Source: Kocuria rosea subsp. polaris (GTDB taxonomy: Bacteria; Actinomycetota; Actinomycetes; Actinomycetales; Micrococcaceae). From it: a stretch of DNA of 64,000 nt. Every line of letters starts with the position of its first letter. Positions within the stretch are counted from its first letter, which is position 1. The DNA lies in contig MLDA01000006.1 of NCBI GenBank assembly GCA_023896275.1, positions 62,001 through 126,000 of the forward strand, in the 5' to 3' direction. The notes beneath the pieces were generated by a model that saw only the letters and a program-made list of their open reading frames with translations, did not search any database and had not been told where the DNA came from. The position numbers were made by a program, and so were the translations under genes. Shown piece by piece: positions 26,098 to 37,583 of this stretch.

Positions 26098-27359
26098 ACG
26101 AGCCAACCGCGCCCGCACCCACCACGGAGACAACGACGACGGACGCGCCGCCGTCGTCCGGGCCCGCCCACGGCGGAAACCGGGAGCTGCTCGCCCACCC
26201 CGGATACCGCCGACTGCTCGCGGCCTGGACGGTCAGCAACCTCGGCGACTCCGCCTTGTACATCACGGCGGCGATCTGGATGAAGGTCATGACCGGCTCG
26301 GACGCGCTTGCCGCGAGTGTCTTCCTCGTCATGGGCGTGCCTGCGATCCTGTCGCCGTGGATCGGACTGTTGGCGGACCGCGTGCCGCGGCGCGGGCTGA
26401 TGATCGCGAACAACACGCTCACCGCCGCAGTGGTGCTCGCACTGCTGCTCGTCGAACCGAGCGGCTGGCTGTGGATCGTCTACGTCGTCATGGCGCTGTA
26501 TGCGACGTGCGGGTTCGTGAACGCCAGCGCGCAGTCGGGCCTGCTCAAGTCGCTGATGCCGACGCACCTGCTGGCTCCGGCCAACGGGATGTTCGCCAGC
26601 GTCGACCACGGCCTGCGGATCGTCGCCCCGCTTGCCGGCGCCGCTGTCTTCGGGCTGTGGGGCATGGCCCCGGTGGTCTACGCGACCGCGATTTTCTTCC
26701 TGCTTGGCGCGCTGCTGCTGCTGCGCGTCTCCCCCAGGCCGGTGGTACGCGAGCACGAGGGCGAGTCGCTCATGCGCCAGACCCTGGCCGGGTTCGGGGC
26801 GATCACCTCCCGCCCCGCCGTCCGCATCGCGACCATCATCATGGGGCTGGCCTGCGTGGGCGGAGGGATGACCAATTCGACGACGTTCGCCGTCGTCGAC
26901 CGCGGCCTGGGCCTGCCGCCGGAGGCGCTGAGCGTCGCCGTCGCGCTACAGGGGGCCTTCTCGATCATCGCGGGTCTGAACGCGTCGAAGATCCTCAACC
27001 GGTTCGGGTTCGCCCGCACGCTCGGTTTCGGCGCGTTCGCGTTCGGCCTCGGCTACGCCGCGCAGACGACGGGCGTCCTCTGGCTGACGATCCTGGGCAT
27101 CCTGCCCTTCGCCTTCGGCATCACCGCGGTCATCATCGCCGCGGCGACGATCCGACAACTCCAACTTCCCGACCACCTGCAGGGTCGCGGCGCCGCAGCC
27201 GCGAACGTCTTCGCCAACGGCACGCAGACGCTCGCCGCCGGATGCGCGGCGGCGGTCATCGACATCGTCGACTTCCGCTACATCATCGCCGTCGGCGCGC
27301 TCTTCGCCATGGCCGGCCTCGTGCCCGCGCTGCGTCGCCGCAAGGTGATCGACGCGTGA
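26094..27359 (+). CDS. MFS exporter controlled by the ArsR-like regulator
   Basis: 421-residue major facilitator of the MFS_3/enterobactin-exporter-like type with about twelve helices. A Thr/Pro-rich N terminus of 30 residues precedes NRELLAHPGYRRLLAAWTVSNLGDSALYITAAIW; the loop 2-3 motif is GLLADRVPRRGLM. Such proteins expel drugs or siderophores. ATG coupled to the regulator (ATGA overlap at 26094-26097), a common arrangement for substrate-induced efflux pumps. Cargo unknown. Confidence 0.85.
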   Translation: MNEPTAPAPTTETTTTDAPPSSGPAHGGNRELLAHPGYRRLLAAWTVSNLGDSALYITAAIWMKVMTGSDALAASVFLVMGVPAILSPWIGLLADRVPRRGLMIANNTLTAAVVLALLLVEPSGWLWIVYVVMALYATCGFVNASAQSGLLKSLMPTHLLAPANGMFASVDHGLRIVAPLAGAAVFGLWGMAPVVYATAIFFLLGALLLLRVSPRPVVREHEGESLMRQTLAGFGAITSRPAVRIATIIMGLACVGGGMTNSTTFAVVDRGLGLPPEALSVAVALQGAFSIIAGLNASKILNRFGFARTLGFGAFAFGLGYAAQTTGVLWLTILGILPFAFGITAVIIAAATIRQLQLPDHLQGRGAAAANVFANGTQTLAAGCAAAVIDIVDFRYIIAVGALFAMAGLVPALRRRKVIDA

Positions 27360-27378
27360 GGGCTCGACGCTCTCCGCT

Positions 27379-28350
27379 TCAGGAGGACGAGCGGCGGCGC
27401 CAGAAGGCGGCCACGAGTGCACCCGAGACGTTGTGCCAGACCGAGAAGATCGCGCCCGGCAGCGCAGCCTCCGGGGCGAAGTACTGGCCGGCCAGGCCGG
27501 CGGCGAGGCCGGAGTTCTGCATGCCGACCTCGACCGCCATCGTCCGCCGCGAGGCGACGGGCAGCCCGAAGAGCCGGCCGACGGCGTAGCCCAGGCTCAG
27601 CCCGGCCGCGTTGTGCAGCACGACCGCCAGCAGGATCAGGAGGCCGGCCGTGAAGATCGCGTCCGCGCTGCGGGCCACCACCACGACGACCACAAACGTG
27701 ATCGCCACAACCGAGACCCACGGCAGCGCGGGCAGCGCGGCCTCGACCAGGCGCGGGAAGAGCGTGCGCAGCAGCAGTCCGCCAAGGACCGGGATGAGCA
27801 CGATCTGCACGATCGAGACGGCCATGGACCCGGCCTCGACGGGCAGGTACTGGCCCGCCAACCAGAGCGTGAGCAACGGGGTCAGCAGCGGCGCCAGCAG
27901 GGTGGAAACGCTCGTCATCGCCACCGAGAGCGCGACGTTGCCGCGCCCGAGGTACGCGACGACGTTCGACGCCGTACCGCCCGGGGCGCAGCCGACGAGG
28001 ATCACGCCGGCGGCGAGCGCCGGGTCCAAGTTGAGGGCCACGGCGATCGCCCAGCCGATGAGCGGCATCAGGCCGTACTGCGCGAGCACGCCGAGCGCGA
28101 CCGGCAGCGGGTGCCGGAAGACCACGGCGAAGTCCGGGAAGGACAACGTCAGCCCCATGCCGAACATGATGACCATGAGGAGGGGGTTGATCAGGAACGC
28201 GAGGTCCACGAAGGGTGCCGGTGCGGCGAGGGCGAGCGCGCCGCCGCCGATGATGAGCAGCGGGAAGAGGGTCACGGCGATGCGGGCGCCGCGATCCTGT
28301 CGTGAGGTGCTCTCCGCGGAGACGGGAGAGCTCGATTGTTCGTTGGGCAT
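27379..28350 (-). CDS. Bile acid:sodium symporter (BASS) family transporter
   Basis: 323-residue membrane protein of the BASS family with about nine to ten helices. Hallmarks are INPLLMVIMFGMGLTLS, the CAPGGTASNVVAYLGRGNVALSV element with the Na+-site residues, and EVGMQNSGLAAGLA of the crossover helices. Bacterial members import pantoate, keto acids or other organic anions with Na+. ATG 28350 sits 7 bases after CAGAGT (28358-28363), probably leaderless. Convergent with the MFS exporter; a 161-base gap separates it from the divergent peptide ABC operon. Confidence 0.87.
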   Translation of the reverse strand: MPNEQSSSPVSAESTSRQDRGARIAVTLFPLLIIGGGALALAAPAPFVDLAFLINPLLMVIMFGMGLTLSFPDFAVVFRHPLPVALGVLAQYGLMPLIGWAIAVALNLDPALAAGVILVGCAPGGTASNVVAYLGRGNVALSVAMTSVSTLLAPLLTPLLTLWLAGQYLPVEAGSMAVSIVQIVLIPVLGGLLLRTLFPRLVEAALPALPWVSVVAITFVVVVVVARSADAIFTAGLLILLAVVLHNAAGLSLGYAVGRLFGLPVASRRTMAVEVGMQNSGLAAGLAGQYFAPEAALPGAIFSVWHNVSGALVAAFWRRRSSS

Positions 28351-28511
28351 GGGCTCAACTCTGGCACCGGCGGCGCTCCGGCAGGAACACGAGCACGCGT
28401 TTGTGACGGATTCCCTCACGCCGGGGGCATGGAATGGGCCGTTCCGGCGTTGAACTACCCTTGAAGGGGCCTTTCGCGCCCACTCGCATCTCGTGAAGGA
28501 AACCAGGTCTC

Positions 28512-30170
28512 ATGCAGAAGTCCCGCACGCGCGCGGTCGCGCCCGCCGCCGTCGTCCTCGCCTCGGCTCTCGCCCTCTCCGCCTGCTCGGCCGCGGCCCC
28601 GGATCCCGCACCCCACGAGCCCGTCGCCGGCGGAACGCTCGTCTACGCCTCGGGCGACGCGGAACCGGACTGCCTCGACCCGCACGTCGGCGGCAACTAC
28701 CCGCAGGCCCTTCTGGCCTCGCAGTTCCTCGAGACGCTCTACACGAAGGACCAGAACGGCGAGATCGTGCCCTGGCTGGCGTCGGGGGCGGACGTGTCCG
28801 ACGACGGCACCACGGTCACGCTGCACCTGCGCGAGGGCATCGCGTTCACCGACGGCACACCCTTCGACGCCGAGGCGGTCAAGGCCAACATCGAGCACGT
28901 GCTCGACCCGGAGACGGGCTCTTCGACCGGATTCCTGGCGATGCAGAAGGTCGAGTCGATGGAGGTGCTCGACGCCGCCTCCCTGCGCCTGAACCTCTCG
29001 GCGCCCGACGCCGCCCTCTTCGAGTCCTTCAGCCAGACCTGGAACGCGATGATGTCGCCGGCCGGCCTGGAGCGCAGCCAGGAGGAGAACTGCGCCGCCC
29101 CGATCGGCACGGGGCCCTTCGTTGTCGAGGACTGGCAGCGCCAGGACGCGGTGACGCTCGTCCGCAACGAGGACTACGCCGTCCCGAACCCCGAGGCCAC
29201 CGCCGACCCGGAGCACACCGGCGCCGCCTACCTCGAGGGCATCGAGTGGCGATTCGTGCCCGAGTCCGCGACCCGCTACTCGGCGCTGCAGGGCGGCACC
29301 GTCGACATGATCGACAACGCCCAGCCCGACACCATCGCGGCCGCGGCCGACTCCGCCGACATCGAGCACCTCGACGCCCCGCGCCCGGGCGCCTCCAACC
29401 GGATCGAGCTGAACTCCTCCAAGGCCCCGTTCGACGACCCGTTAGTCCGCGAGGCCTTCGTCCGCGCGGTGGACGTGGACGCAGCCGTCAGCTCCCTGTT
29501 CTTCGGCACCGCCGAGCGCTCCTACTCCCCGCTCTCCTCCGTCGAGCCCATGGGCTACGCGGACGACTCGCTGTTCGCCTACGACCCGCAGGAGGCCGCG
29601 CGCCTGTTGGACGAGGCCGGCTGGGACGAGACCGACGCCGCCGGCTACCGGGTCAAGGACGGCGAGCGTCTGAGCGTGCACCTGCCCATCTCAACGAACC
29701 AGTCGGTCCCCGCCGAGCAGTCGCTGTTCGAGCAGCTGCAGGCGACGGCCAAGGAATCCGGCATCGAGGTCACCACCGAGTTGCTGGACCTGGGCAGCTG
29801 GTACGGCGCGCTTGGCGAACACGACTACGATCTGGTCTCCGCGCCGTACACGAAGGTCGGTCCGGACGTGCTGCGCATCCTCTTCCACTCCGACTCGACC
29901 GAGCCGGCCCCATCCGGCTACTTCGCCAATCACGCGATGGTCCGCGATGAGGAGATCGACGCCGCCCTCGAGCAGGCCGCCAGCGCCGACGACGCGGCGG
30001 CGCGCGCAGCGCTCTACGAGGAGGTCCAGGCGAAGGTGCTCGAGGGGTACTACATCCTGCCGCTCTACGACCAGCAGAACCACTTCCTGTACCGCGCCGG
30101 CCTGCACGGGGTCGGCGAGAGGACCGCCGTCGCCACCCCGATCTTCCACAACGCCTGGCTGGCCGACTGA
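28512..30170 (+). CDS. Peptide/opine ABC transporter substrate-binding lipoprotein
   Basis: 552-residue SBP_bac_5 (cluster C) binding protein. Signal: MQKSRTRAVAP, hydrophobic core, lipobox LALSAC with Cys near residue 25, so it is anchored outside the membrane. Family features: GGTLVYASGDAEPDCLDPH, FLETLYTKDQNGEIVPWLA, REGIAFTDGTPFDAEAVKAN. Ligands of this family include oligopeptides, nickel chelates, opines and sugars; the sequence does not tell which. Strong AAGGAA upstream of ATG 28512. First gene of a four-gene operon that encodes all parts of the importer. Confidence 0.9.
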   Translation: MQKSRTRAVAPAAVVLASALALSACSAAAPDPAPHEPVAGGTLVYASGDAEPDCLDPHVGGNYPQALLASQFLETLYTKDQNGEIVPWLASGADVSDDGTTVTLHLREGIAFTDGTPFDAEAVKANIEHVLDPETGSSTGFLAMQKVESMEVLDAASLRLNLSAPDAALFESFSQTWNAMMSPAGLERSQEENCAAPIGTGPFVVEDWQRQDAVTLVRNEDYAVPNPEATADPEHTGAAYLEGIEWRFVPESATRYSALQGGTVDMIDNAQPDTIAAAADSADIEHLDAPRPGASNRIELNSSKAPFDDPLVREAFVRAVDVDAAVSSLFFGTAERSYSPLSSVEPMGYADDSLFAYDPQEAARLLDEAGWDETDAAGYRVKDGERLSVHLPISTNQSVPAEQSLFEQLQATAKESGIEVTTELLDLGSWYGALGEHDYDLVSAPYTKVGPDVLRILFHSDSTEPAPSGYFANHAMVRDEEIDAALEQAASADDAAARAALYEEVQAKVLEGYYILPLYDQQNHFLYRAGLHGVGERTAVATPIFHNAWLAD

Positions 30171-30210
30171 TCTGCCGGCGGGCCCCTCGCCGGGCCCGCC
30201 GGAGCGAACC

Positions 30211-31215
30211 ATGAGAATCCTGCGCTGGCTGCTCACCCGTCTGGCCGGAGGACTGTTCGTCCTCTGGGCCGTCGCCACGCTCGTCTTCATCGGCATCCGG
30301 CTGGTGCCCGGGGACCCGGTCGAGGCGATCGTCGGCGGGCCCGGATCGCAGGCCGGGCCGGAGGCGTTCGCCCTTGCGCGCGCCGAGTACGGCCTCGACC
30401 AACCGCTCGTCGTCCAGTACACAACCATGCTCGCGAACCTCACCACCGGCGATCTCGGCACGAGCTACTCGCTCAAAGCGCCCGTGGCCGAGGTGGTCGC
30501 CGAGCAGCTGCCGGGAACTCTGACCCTCGCGCTCCTCGCCTGGGCTCTCGCCTGGGTCCTCGCCGTGGCCGCCGCCCTCTTCACCGCACTCGCGGCGGGC
30601 CCGCGCCTGGCCCGCCTCGCCGACGCGCTCGGCTCAGGGCTGGAGATCCTCGCCGCCGCGGTCCCGCACTTCTGGCTCGGCAGCGTGTTGGTCCTCGTTT
30701 TCGCGACCGGGCTCGGCTGGCTGCCACCGGTCGCCACCGACTCGGCCGCCGGGCTCGTGCTGCCCGTCGTCACGCTCGCGCTCCCGCTCGCCGGATTCCT
30801 CGGCCAGGTCATGCGCGAATCCCTCGCGACCGCCCTGACCAGCCCCTTCGCCCTCGCCGCCCGCGCCCGCGGCGAGTCCGAGGCCGGCGTCCTCCTGCGC
30901 CACGGCCTGCGCCACGCGGCCCTGCCCGGCATCTCGCTCTCCGGTTGGGCGCTGGGATCGCTGATCTCGGGCGCCGTCGTGGTTGAGGCCCTGTTCGCCC
31001 GTGGCGGCCTCGGCCGCACCCTGCTCTCCGCCGTTACGGCCCGCGACATCCCGCTCGTCACGGGCGTGGTCCTCGTCTCGGCGCTGACCTACGTCGTGGT
31101 CATGGCCGTGGCCGATGTCGTCGAACGCCTGGTGGACCCGCGCCACGGATCCGCCGGCACGACGGCGGCGCGCGCCCCCCAGCCCGGCTCCGCCCCGGCG
31201 GGTGGTCATTCATGA
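30211..31215 (+). CDS. Peptide ABC transporter permease (DppB type)
   Basis: 334-residue permease with six helices. The N-terminal IGIRLVPGDPVEAIVGG motif and the SYSLKAPVAEVVAEQLPGTLTLALLA segment are typical of DppB/OppB, and the EAA-loop region reads LARARGESEAGVLLRHGLRHAALPG. ATG 30211 lies 40 bases after the binding protein stop, with GGAG upstream. Ends in an ATGA overlap with the DppC-type gene. Pairs with the next gene to form the transmembrane channel. Confidence 0.9.
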   Translation: MRILRWLLTRLAGGLFVLWAVATLVFIGIRLVPGDPVEAIVGGPGSQAGPEAFALARAEYGLDQPLVVQYTTMLANLTTGDLGTSYSLKAPVAEVVAEQLPGTLTLALLAWALAWVLAVAAALFTALAAGPRLARLADALGSGLEILAAAVPHFWLGSVLVLVFATGLGWLPPVATDSAAGLVLPVVTLALPLAGFLGQVMRESLATALTSPFALAARARGESEAGVLLRHGLRHAALPGISLSGWALGSLISGAVVVEALFARGGLGRTLLSAVTARDIPLVTGVVLVSALTYVVVMAVADVVERLVDPRHGSAGTTAARAPQPGSAPAGGHS

Positions 31216-32108
31216 GCGTGCCCCGCACCCCCGTCCTGCGCGCCGGCGCCGTCGGGCTCGCCCGGGCGTCCGCCGCAGCGGGCGCGCTGCCCGCGCTCGC
31301 CGCGACCGCCGTCGTCGTGCTGCTCGCCGCCGCGGTGGCGGTGCCGGGGTGGCTCGCCCCGGGGGACCCACTGGGCATCGACCCGGCCGCCGCGTTCAGC
31401 GCGCCTGGTCCCGGTCACGTGTTCGGCACGGACGAGTCCGGCCGGGACGTCTACACCCGGATCGTGCACGGGGCGCGCGCCTCGCTGGCGATCGGCGTGG
31501 CCGCGACCGGCGTCGGGCTGGGGCTCGCCCTGCTGCTCGGGGTGCCCGCCGGGCTCACCGCGGGCCGGCGCGGGCGCCGCGCGCACCCTGAGTGGATCGA
31601 CGCATCGATCTCCCGCGTGCTCGAGGTGCTCTTCGCGCTACCGGGGCTGCTGCTCGCGCTCGTGTTCATCGCGTTCGCGGGCCCTGGCGTGACGACGACG
31701 GTCGTGGCGGTTGGTCTCTCGACGGCGCCCGGGTACGCGCGCATCGTCCGCGCCCAGGTCGTGCGGCTGCGCGATGCGGAGATGGTGCAGGCCGCGCGCG
31801 TGCTCGGGCGCTCGCACGCGCGGATCCTGCTGGGGCACCTGCTGCCGAACGCGCTCGGCCCCGTGGCCGTGCTCGCGACGCTTGGGGTCGGGCAGGCGGT
31901 GGTGTGGGCGTCGGCGCTGAGCTTCCTCGGGCTCGGCACCCCGCCGCCCGCGCCGGAGTGGGGGGCCATGCTCTCCGCCGGGCGCACCTATCTCGGGCTC
32001 GCGTGGTGGATGACGGTGTTCCCGGGCCTCGCGATCGTGCTCGTCGCCGCGTCGGCGACCGTGCTCGGTCGGTGGCTGCAGCGGCGCGCGGAAGGGTTCG
32101 CGGCGTGA
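31212..32108 (+). CDS. Peptide ABC transporter permease (DppC type)
   Basis: 298-residue permease of the DppC/OppC type: an N-terminal helix (LPALAATAVVVLLAAAVAVP), the FGTDESGRDVYTRIVHGARASLAIGV signature of DppC proteins in which the FGTDxxGRD block is diagnostic, and the EAA loop VQAARVLGRSHARILLGHLLPNALG. ATG overlaps the preceding stop (ATGA), and the next gene starts within its stop codon (GTGA), so all three are translationally coupled. Confidence 0.9.
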   Translation: MSVPRTPVLRAGAVGLARASAAAGALPALAATAVVVLLAAAVAVPGWLAPGDPLGIDPAAAFSAPGPGHVFGTDESGRDVYTRIVHGARASLAIGVAATGVGLGLALLLGVPAGLTAGRRGRRAHPEWIDASISRVLEVLFALPGLLLALVFIAFAGPGVTTTVVAVGLSTAPGYARIVRAQVVRLRDAEMVQAARVLGRSHARILLGHLLPNALGPVAVLATLGVGQAVVWASALSFLGLGTPPPAPEWGAMLSAGRTYLGLAWWMTVFPGLAIVLVAASATVLGRWLQRRAEGFAA

Positions 32109-33853
32109 GCGCGCGTGAGCCGCTCGTCGACGTGCGCGGGCTGCGGGTCTCCTTCGGCCGCGGCGACGTGGTGGCCGGGGTGGACCTGCGCATCGATGCG
32201 GGTGAGTCCGTCGCGCTTGTCGGCGAGTCCGGGTCCGGCAAGTCCGTGACCGCCCGCGCGTTGCTGGGCCTGGCCGGCGGCCGCGGCTCGCGGGCACGCG
32301 TGAGCGCCGACGCGTTCCGCATCGCCGGCCACGACCTGCGCGGCCGCGACGGCCGCGTCTCGGAGAACCCGACCCGGTGGCGGCGGTTGCGCGGCGGTGA
32401 GCTCGGCCTCGTCCTGCAGGACGCGCTGACCTCCCTCGACCCGCTGCGCCCCATCGCGCGCGAGATCGACGACGCCCTGCGGCTGCACACCCGGCTCTCC
32501 CCCACAGCCCGGGCTGCGCGCGTGCGCGAGCTGCTGGCCGACGTCGGACTCGCAGGCGCCGGGATGGACGTCGGCGCGCTGCGGCCCGGTGCCCTCTCCG
32601 GAGGCATGCGCCAGCGCGCGCTCATCGCCGCCGCGCTCTCGGGGGCGCCGCGCCTGCTCATCGCTGACGAGCCGACCACGGCCCTCGACGCGACCGTCGC
32701 CGCCCGCGTCCTGGACCTCCTCGCACAGCTGCGCGCCGGCGATCCGCCCGCAACACCCGGCATGGGCCAGCTGCTGATCAGCCACGACCTCGCCGTCGTC
32801 TCCCGCGTCGCTGAGAAGGTGCTCGTGATGCGCGCCGGGGAGGTCGTCGAGTCCGGGCCGACCGCCGAGGTCCTCGCCGATCCGCGCCACGAATACACGC
32901 GCATGCTGCTCGCCGCCGTGCCCGCCGGGAAGCCCCGCGGAACGCGGCTGGGCCCGCAGGCAGTGGTCGCGGCACGCCCCCAGGCCGCCCACCCGACGAC
33001 GGCTGCGGCCGGGCCCGCCCCGACCGGCCCGGCAGCGCCGGATACCCCCGCGCTGGCGGCCATCGGGCTAGTCAAGGAGTTCGCGGCCCGCGACGCGTCG
33101 GGCCGCACGCGCGCGTTTCGGGCGGTGGACAACGTCTCGTTCACGCTCGCCGCCGGGACAACCCTGGGCATCGTCGGCGAGTCCGGCTCTGGCAAGACGA
33201 CGACGGCGCGCCTGGCTCTCGGGCTGCTCACTTCGGACGCGGGAACGGTCGACCTCTTCGGGACGCCGTTCGCCGGGGACCGCGGCGACGGGCGCGACGT
33301 GGCCGAGTCGGCCCGCCGGCCGCGCCGCCGGCAGCTCGGAGCGGTCTACCAGGACCCGCTCTCCTCGTTCGACCCGCGTATGTCGGTCGGGGCGCTACTC
33401 GCTGACGCCGTCTCCGGCGGCCGGACGCGCCGTACGGGGCCGCACCGCGCGCGCATCGGGGAACTGCTCGACATGGTGGGGCTGGAGTCCGGTACTGCGG
33501 CCCGGCACCCGCGCTCGCTTTCAGGCGGTCAGCGCCAGCGCGTCGCGATCGCCCGGGCCCTGGCACCGGGCCCGCGCGTGTTCGTCTGCGACGAGCCGGT
33601 CTCCGCCCTGGACGTCTCGGTGCAGGCGCAGATCCTCGACCTGCTCGACGACCTCCAGCGCGACCTCGGCCTGAGCTACCTTTTCATCTCCCACGACCTG
33701 GCCGTCATCCGGCACGTCAGCGACCATCTTCTGGTCATGCGCGGCGGCCGCGTCGTCGAGTCCGGCACCACGGAGCGCGTCTTCGCCGACCCCCAGCACG
33801 AGTACACGCGCACCCTCCTGGCGGCTTCCCCGCATCCTTCGCCCGGGGGCTGA
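32105..33853 (+). CDS. Fused double ATP-binding protein of the peptide ABC importer (DppD-DppF)
   Basis: 582-residue protein joining two ATPase domains that are separate DppD and DppF subunits in many bacteria. Domain 1 (about 1-275): Walker A GESGSGKSV, signature LSGGMRQRA, Walker B LLIADEPTTALD. Domain 2 (about 315-582): Walker A GESGSGKTT, signature LSGGQRQRV, Walker B VFVCDEPVSALD. An Ala/Pro-rich linker of about 40 residues lies between them. The oligopeptide-type C-terminal extension with a Cys cluster is absent from both. GTG 32105 overlaps the DppC stop. It powers import through the two permeases. Confidence 0.9.
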   Translation: MSAREPLVDVRGLRVSFGRGDVVAGVDLRIDAGESVALVGESGSGKSVTARALLGLAGGRGSRARVSADAFRIAGHDLRGRDGRVSENPTRWRRLRGGELGLVLQDALTSLDPLRPIAREIDDALRLHTRLSPTARAARVRELLADVGLAGAGMDVGALRPGALSGGMRQRALIAAALSGAPRLLIADEPTTALDATVAARVLDLLAQLRAGDPPATPGMGQLLISHDLAVVSRVAEKVLVMRAGEVVESGPTAEVLADPRHEYTRMLLAAVPAGKPRGTRLGPQAVVAARPQAAHPTTAAAGPAPTGPAAPDTPALAAIGLVKEFAARDASGRTRAFRAVDNVSFTLAAGTTLGIVGESGSGKTTTARLALGLLTSDAGTVDLFGTPFAGDRGDGRDVAESARRPRRRQLGAVYQDPLSSFDPRMSVGALLADAVSGGRTRRTGPHRARIGELLDMVGLESGTAARHPRSLSGGQRQRVAIARALAPGPRVFVCDEPVSALDVSVQAQILDLLDDLQRDLGLSYLFISHDLAVIRHVSDHLLVMRGGRVVESGTTERVFADPQHEYTRTLLAASPHPSPGG

Positions 33854-33928
33854 TACGGCGTCCCGGGGCGGGCCCGTGCCGGGGCACCGTATTGATCCCC
33901 TGACGTCGGCCGAGCGCCCGGAATGCGA

Positions 33929-33967
33929 GACGCCCCGCCGTCCGCGTGCAGCGGAGGGCGGGGCGTC
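33929..33967. terminator. Bidirectional hairpin terminator between the ABC operon and icd
   Basis: A 17-bp stem with a single internal G-G mismatch (33929-33945 with 33951-33967) and a 5-base loop, lying between two convergent genes. It can stop transcription from either side. Confidence 0.75.
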
Positions 33968-33994
33968 GTCGTCGTCGTGCCTGGTGTGCTCCGG

Positions 33995-36343
<2,349 letters not shown>

Positions 36344-36472
36344 TCACACCCTCGCCCAGTACGACGACGCCCGCTTCCCCTCCGCCCTCGTCTCGACCGC
36401 GCACGCGGCGATAGTCTGGGTGAGATGAGTCACCCCGAGATCGGGGCGGGCAGACGAGCGAGGAGCGCCACC

Positions 36473-37408
36473 GTGGATCATGCTGCACTTGCCATCGATG
36501 GAGGCCAGAGCGGGATTCGTGCACGACTGCGCACGCTGGACGGTCCCCCTGCCTCGGGGCGCCCCGTCCTGGAGTTCCCCGGGCTGCTGACCGACCGGCC
36601 CATCGCGGCCCAGGTCGCCGACGTCGTCCGGCAGGTCGTCGCGGAGACCGGCGCAACGCTCGGTGTCGTCTCGGCCGGGCTGAGCGGCCTCACCGACGCC
36701 GGCCGGACGGCCCGCGAACTCCTCGGCGCCACCCGCGGGCTCGGCGTCGCACAGGCCCACGTCGCGCACGATGCCGTGACGTCGTACGTGGGGGCTCTCG
36801 GAGACGCGCCGGGCGCCGTCGTCGCCGCCGGCACGGGCGTCGTCACGCTCGCCGTCGGTGCGCGGGAGACCGCGCGGATCGACGGATGGGGGCACAGCAT
36901 GGGCGACGCCGGCAGCGGCTACTGGATCGGTCGACGCGCCCTGGACGCCGTGATGCGCGCCTACGACGGCCGGGGCCCGGCGACCGGCCTGACGGAAATC
37001 GTGCGGGCTGACCTGGGGGACTTGGACCACGCCTACATCGCCCTGCAGGCCGACCCGCACTGGGTGAGCCGGACCGCCGCGTTCGCCGCCGACGTCGCCC
37101 GGCTTGCCGACACGGACGAGGTGGCCGCCGCGATCTGCGACGACGCCGCCGCCGAGCTCGCATGTTCCGTCGAGGCGGGGCTGAGGCGCGTGGGCCTGGC
37201 CGGGTCGGATACCCCCGCGGTCTGCCTGCTCGGGGGCGTCCTGCGCGGCGAATGGATCCGAACCGGCCTCACCGCGCGGCTGCGGGAGCGCTGGCCCGCC
37301 GTCGAGATCCGCGAACCGGCGGCGAACGCCCTCGAGGGGGCCGCCCGGCTCCCGTTCCTCGCCGGGGACAGCCCGCTGCGCGGTCTCGCGGCCACGGCCG
37401 ACGCGTAA
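36473..37408 (+). CDS. BadF/BadG/BcrA-type ATPase, N-acetylglucosamine-kinase-like
   Basis: 311-residue ASKHA-fold kinase. The phosphate-1 motif is AIDGGQSGIRA near residue 6, the phosphate-2/adenosine region AAGTGVVTLAVG, and GWGHSMGDAGSGYWIGRRALDA is the hallmark of the BadF/GlcNAc-kinase group. Likely phosphorylates N-acetylglucosamine or a related amino sugar, by resemblance to NAGK-type members; not an activator of benzoyl-CoA reductase, whose Cys residues are missing. GTG 36473 has GAGGAG upstream. ATG 36425, nine bases after GATAGT, would add 16 residues and is a real alternative. No sugar transporter is adjacent. Confidence 0.82.
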   Translation: MDHAALAIDGGQSGIRARLRTLDGPPASGRPVLEFPGLLTDRPIAAQVADVVRQVVAETGATLGVVSAGLSGLTDAGRTARELLGATRGLGVAQAHVAHDAVTSYVGALGDAPGAVVAAGTGVVTLAVGARETARIDGWGHSMGDAGSGYWIGRRALDAVMRAYDGRGPATGLTEIVRADLGDLDHAYIALQADPHWVSRTAAFAADVARLADTDEVAAAICDDAAAELACSVEAGLRRVGLAGSDTPAVCLLGGVLRGEWIRTGLTARLRERWPAVEIREPAANALEGAARLPFLAGDSPLRGLAATADA

Positions 37409-37461
37409 GCGGGGCCACGAAACTCAGCCACACCTCTAACTGCGGCCCACGCCCACGAAAA

Positions 37462-37523
37462 AGCCTGAGCCGTTGACGCAGGGGGTGGCTTGATCCCCCG
37501 GCTCATGTCAACAGCTCAGGCCT
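37462..37523. terminator. Three-step nested hairpin terminator after purH
   Basis: Three nested complementary blocks: 37462-37470 with the block ending at 37523, GTTGAC (37472-37477) with GTCAAC (37507-37512), and GGGGG (37481-37485) with CCCCC (37495-37499). On the minus strand the stem is followed by GGCTTTTTCG, a real T tract, so it works as an intrinsic terminator for purH; it also lies downstream of the convergent kinase. Confidence 0.8.
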
Positions 37524-37583
37524 ATTCGGCGCGGAGCCGGTTGCCGGCGGCATTGTGCCCGCTGCCGGCCCCGGCGACCGCTC

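Noticed and set aside
33960-33980. gtcgtcgtc runs and similar triplet repeats
   Set aside because: Short GTC/GAC runs occur across the window as codon-bias products; no regular spacer-repeat pattern, so not CRISPR.
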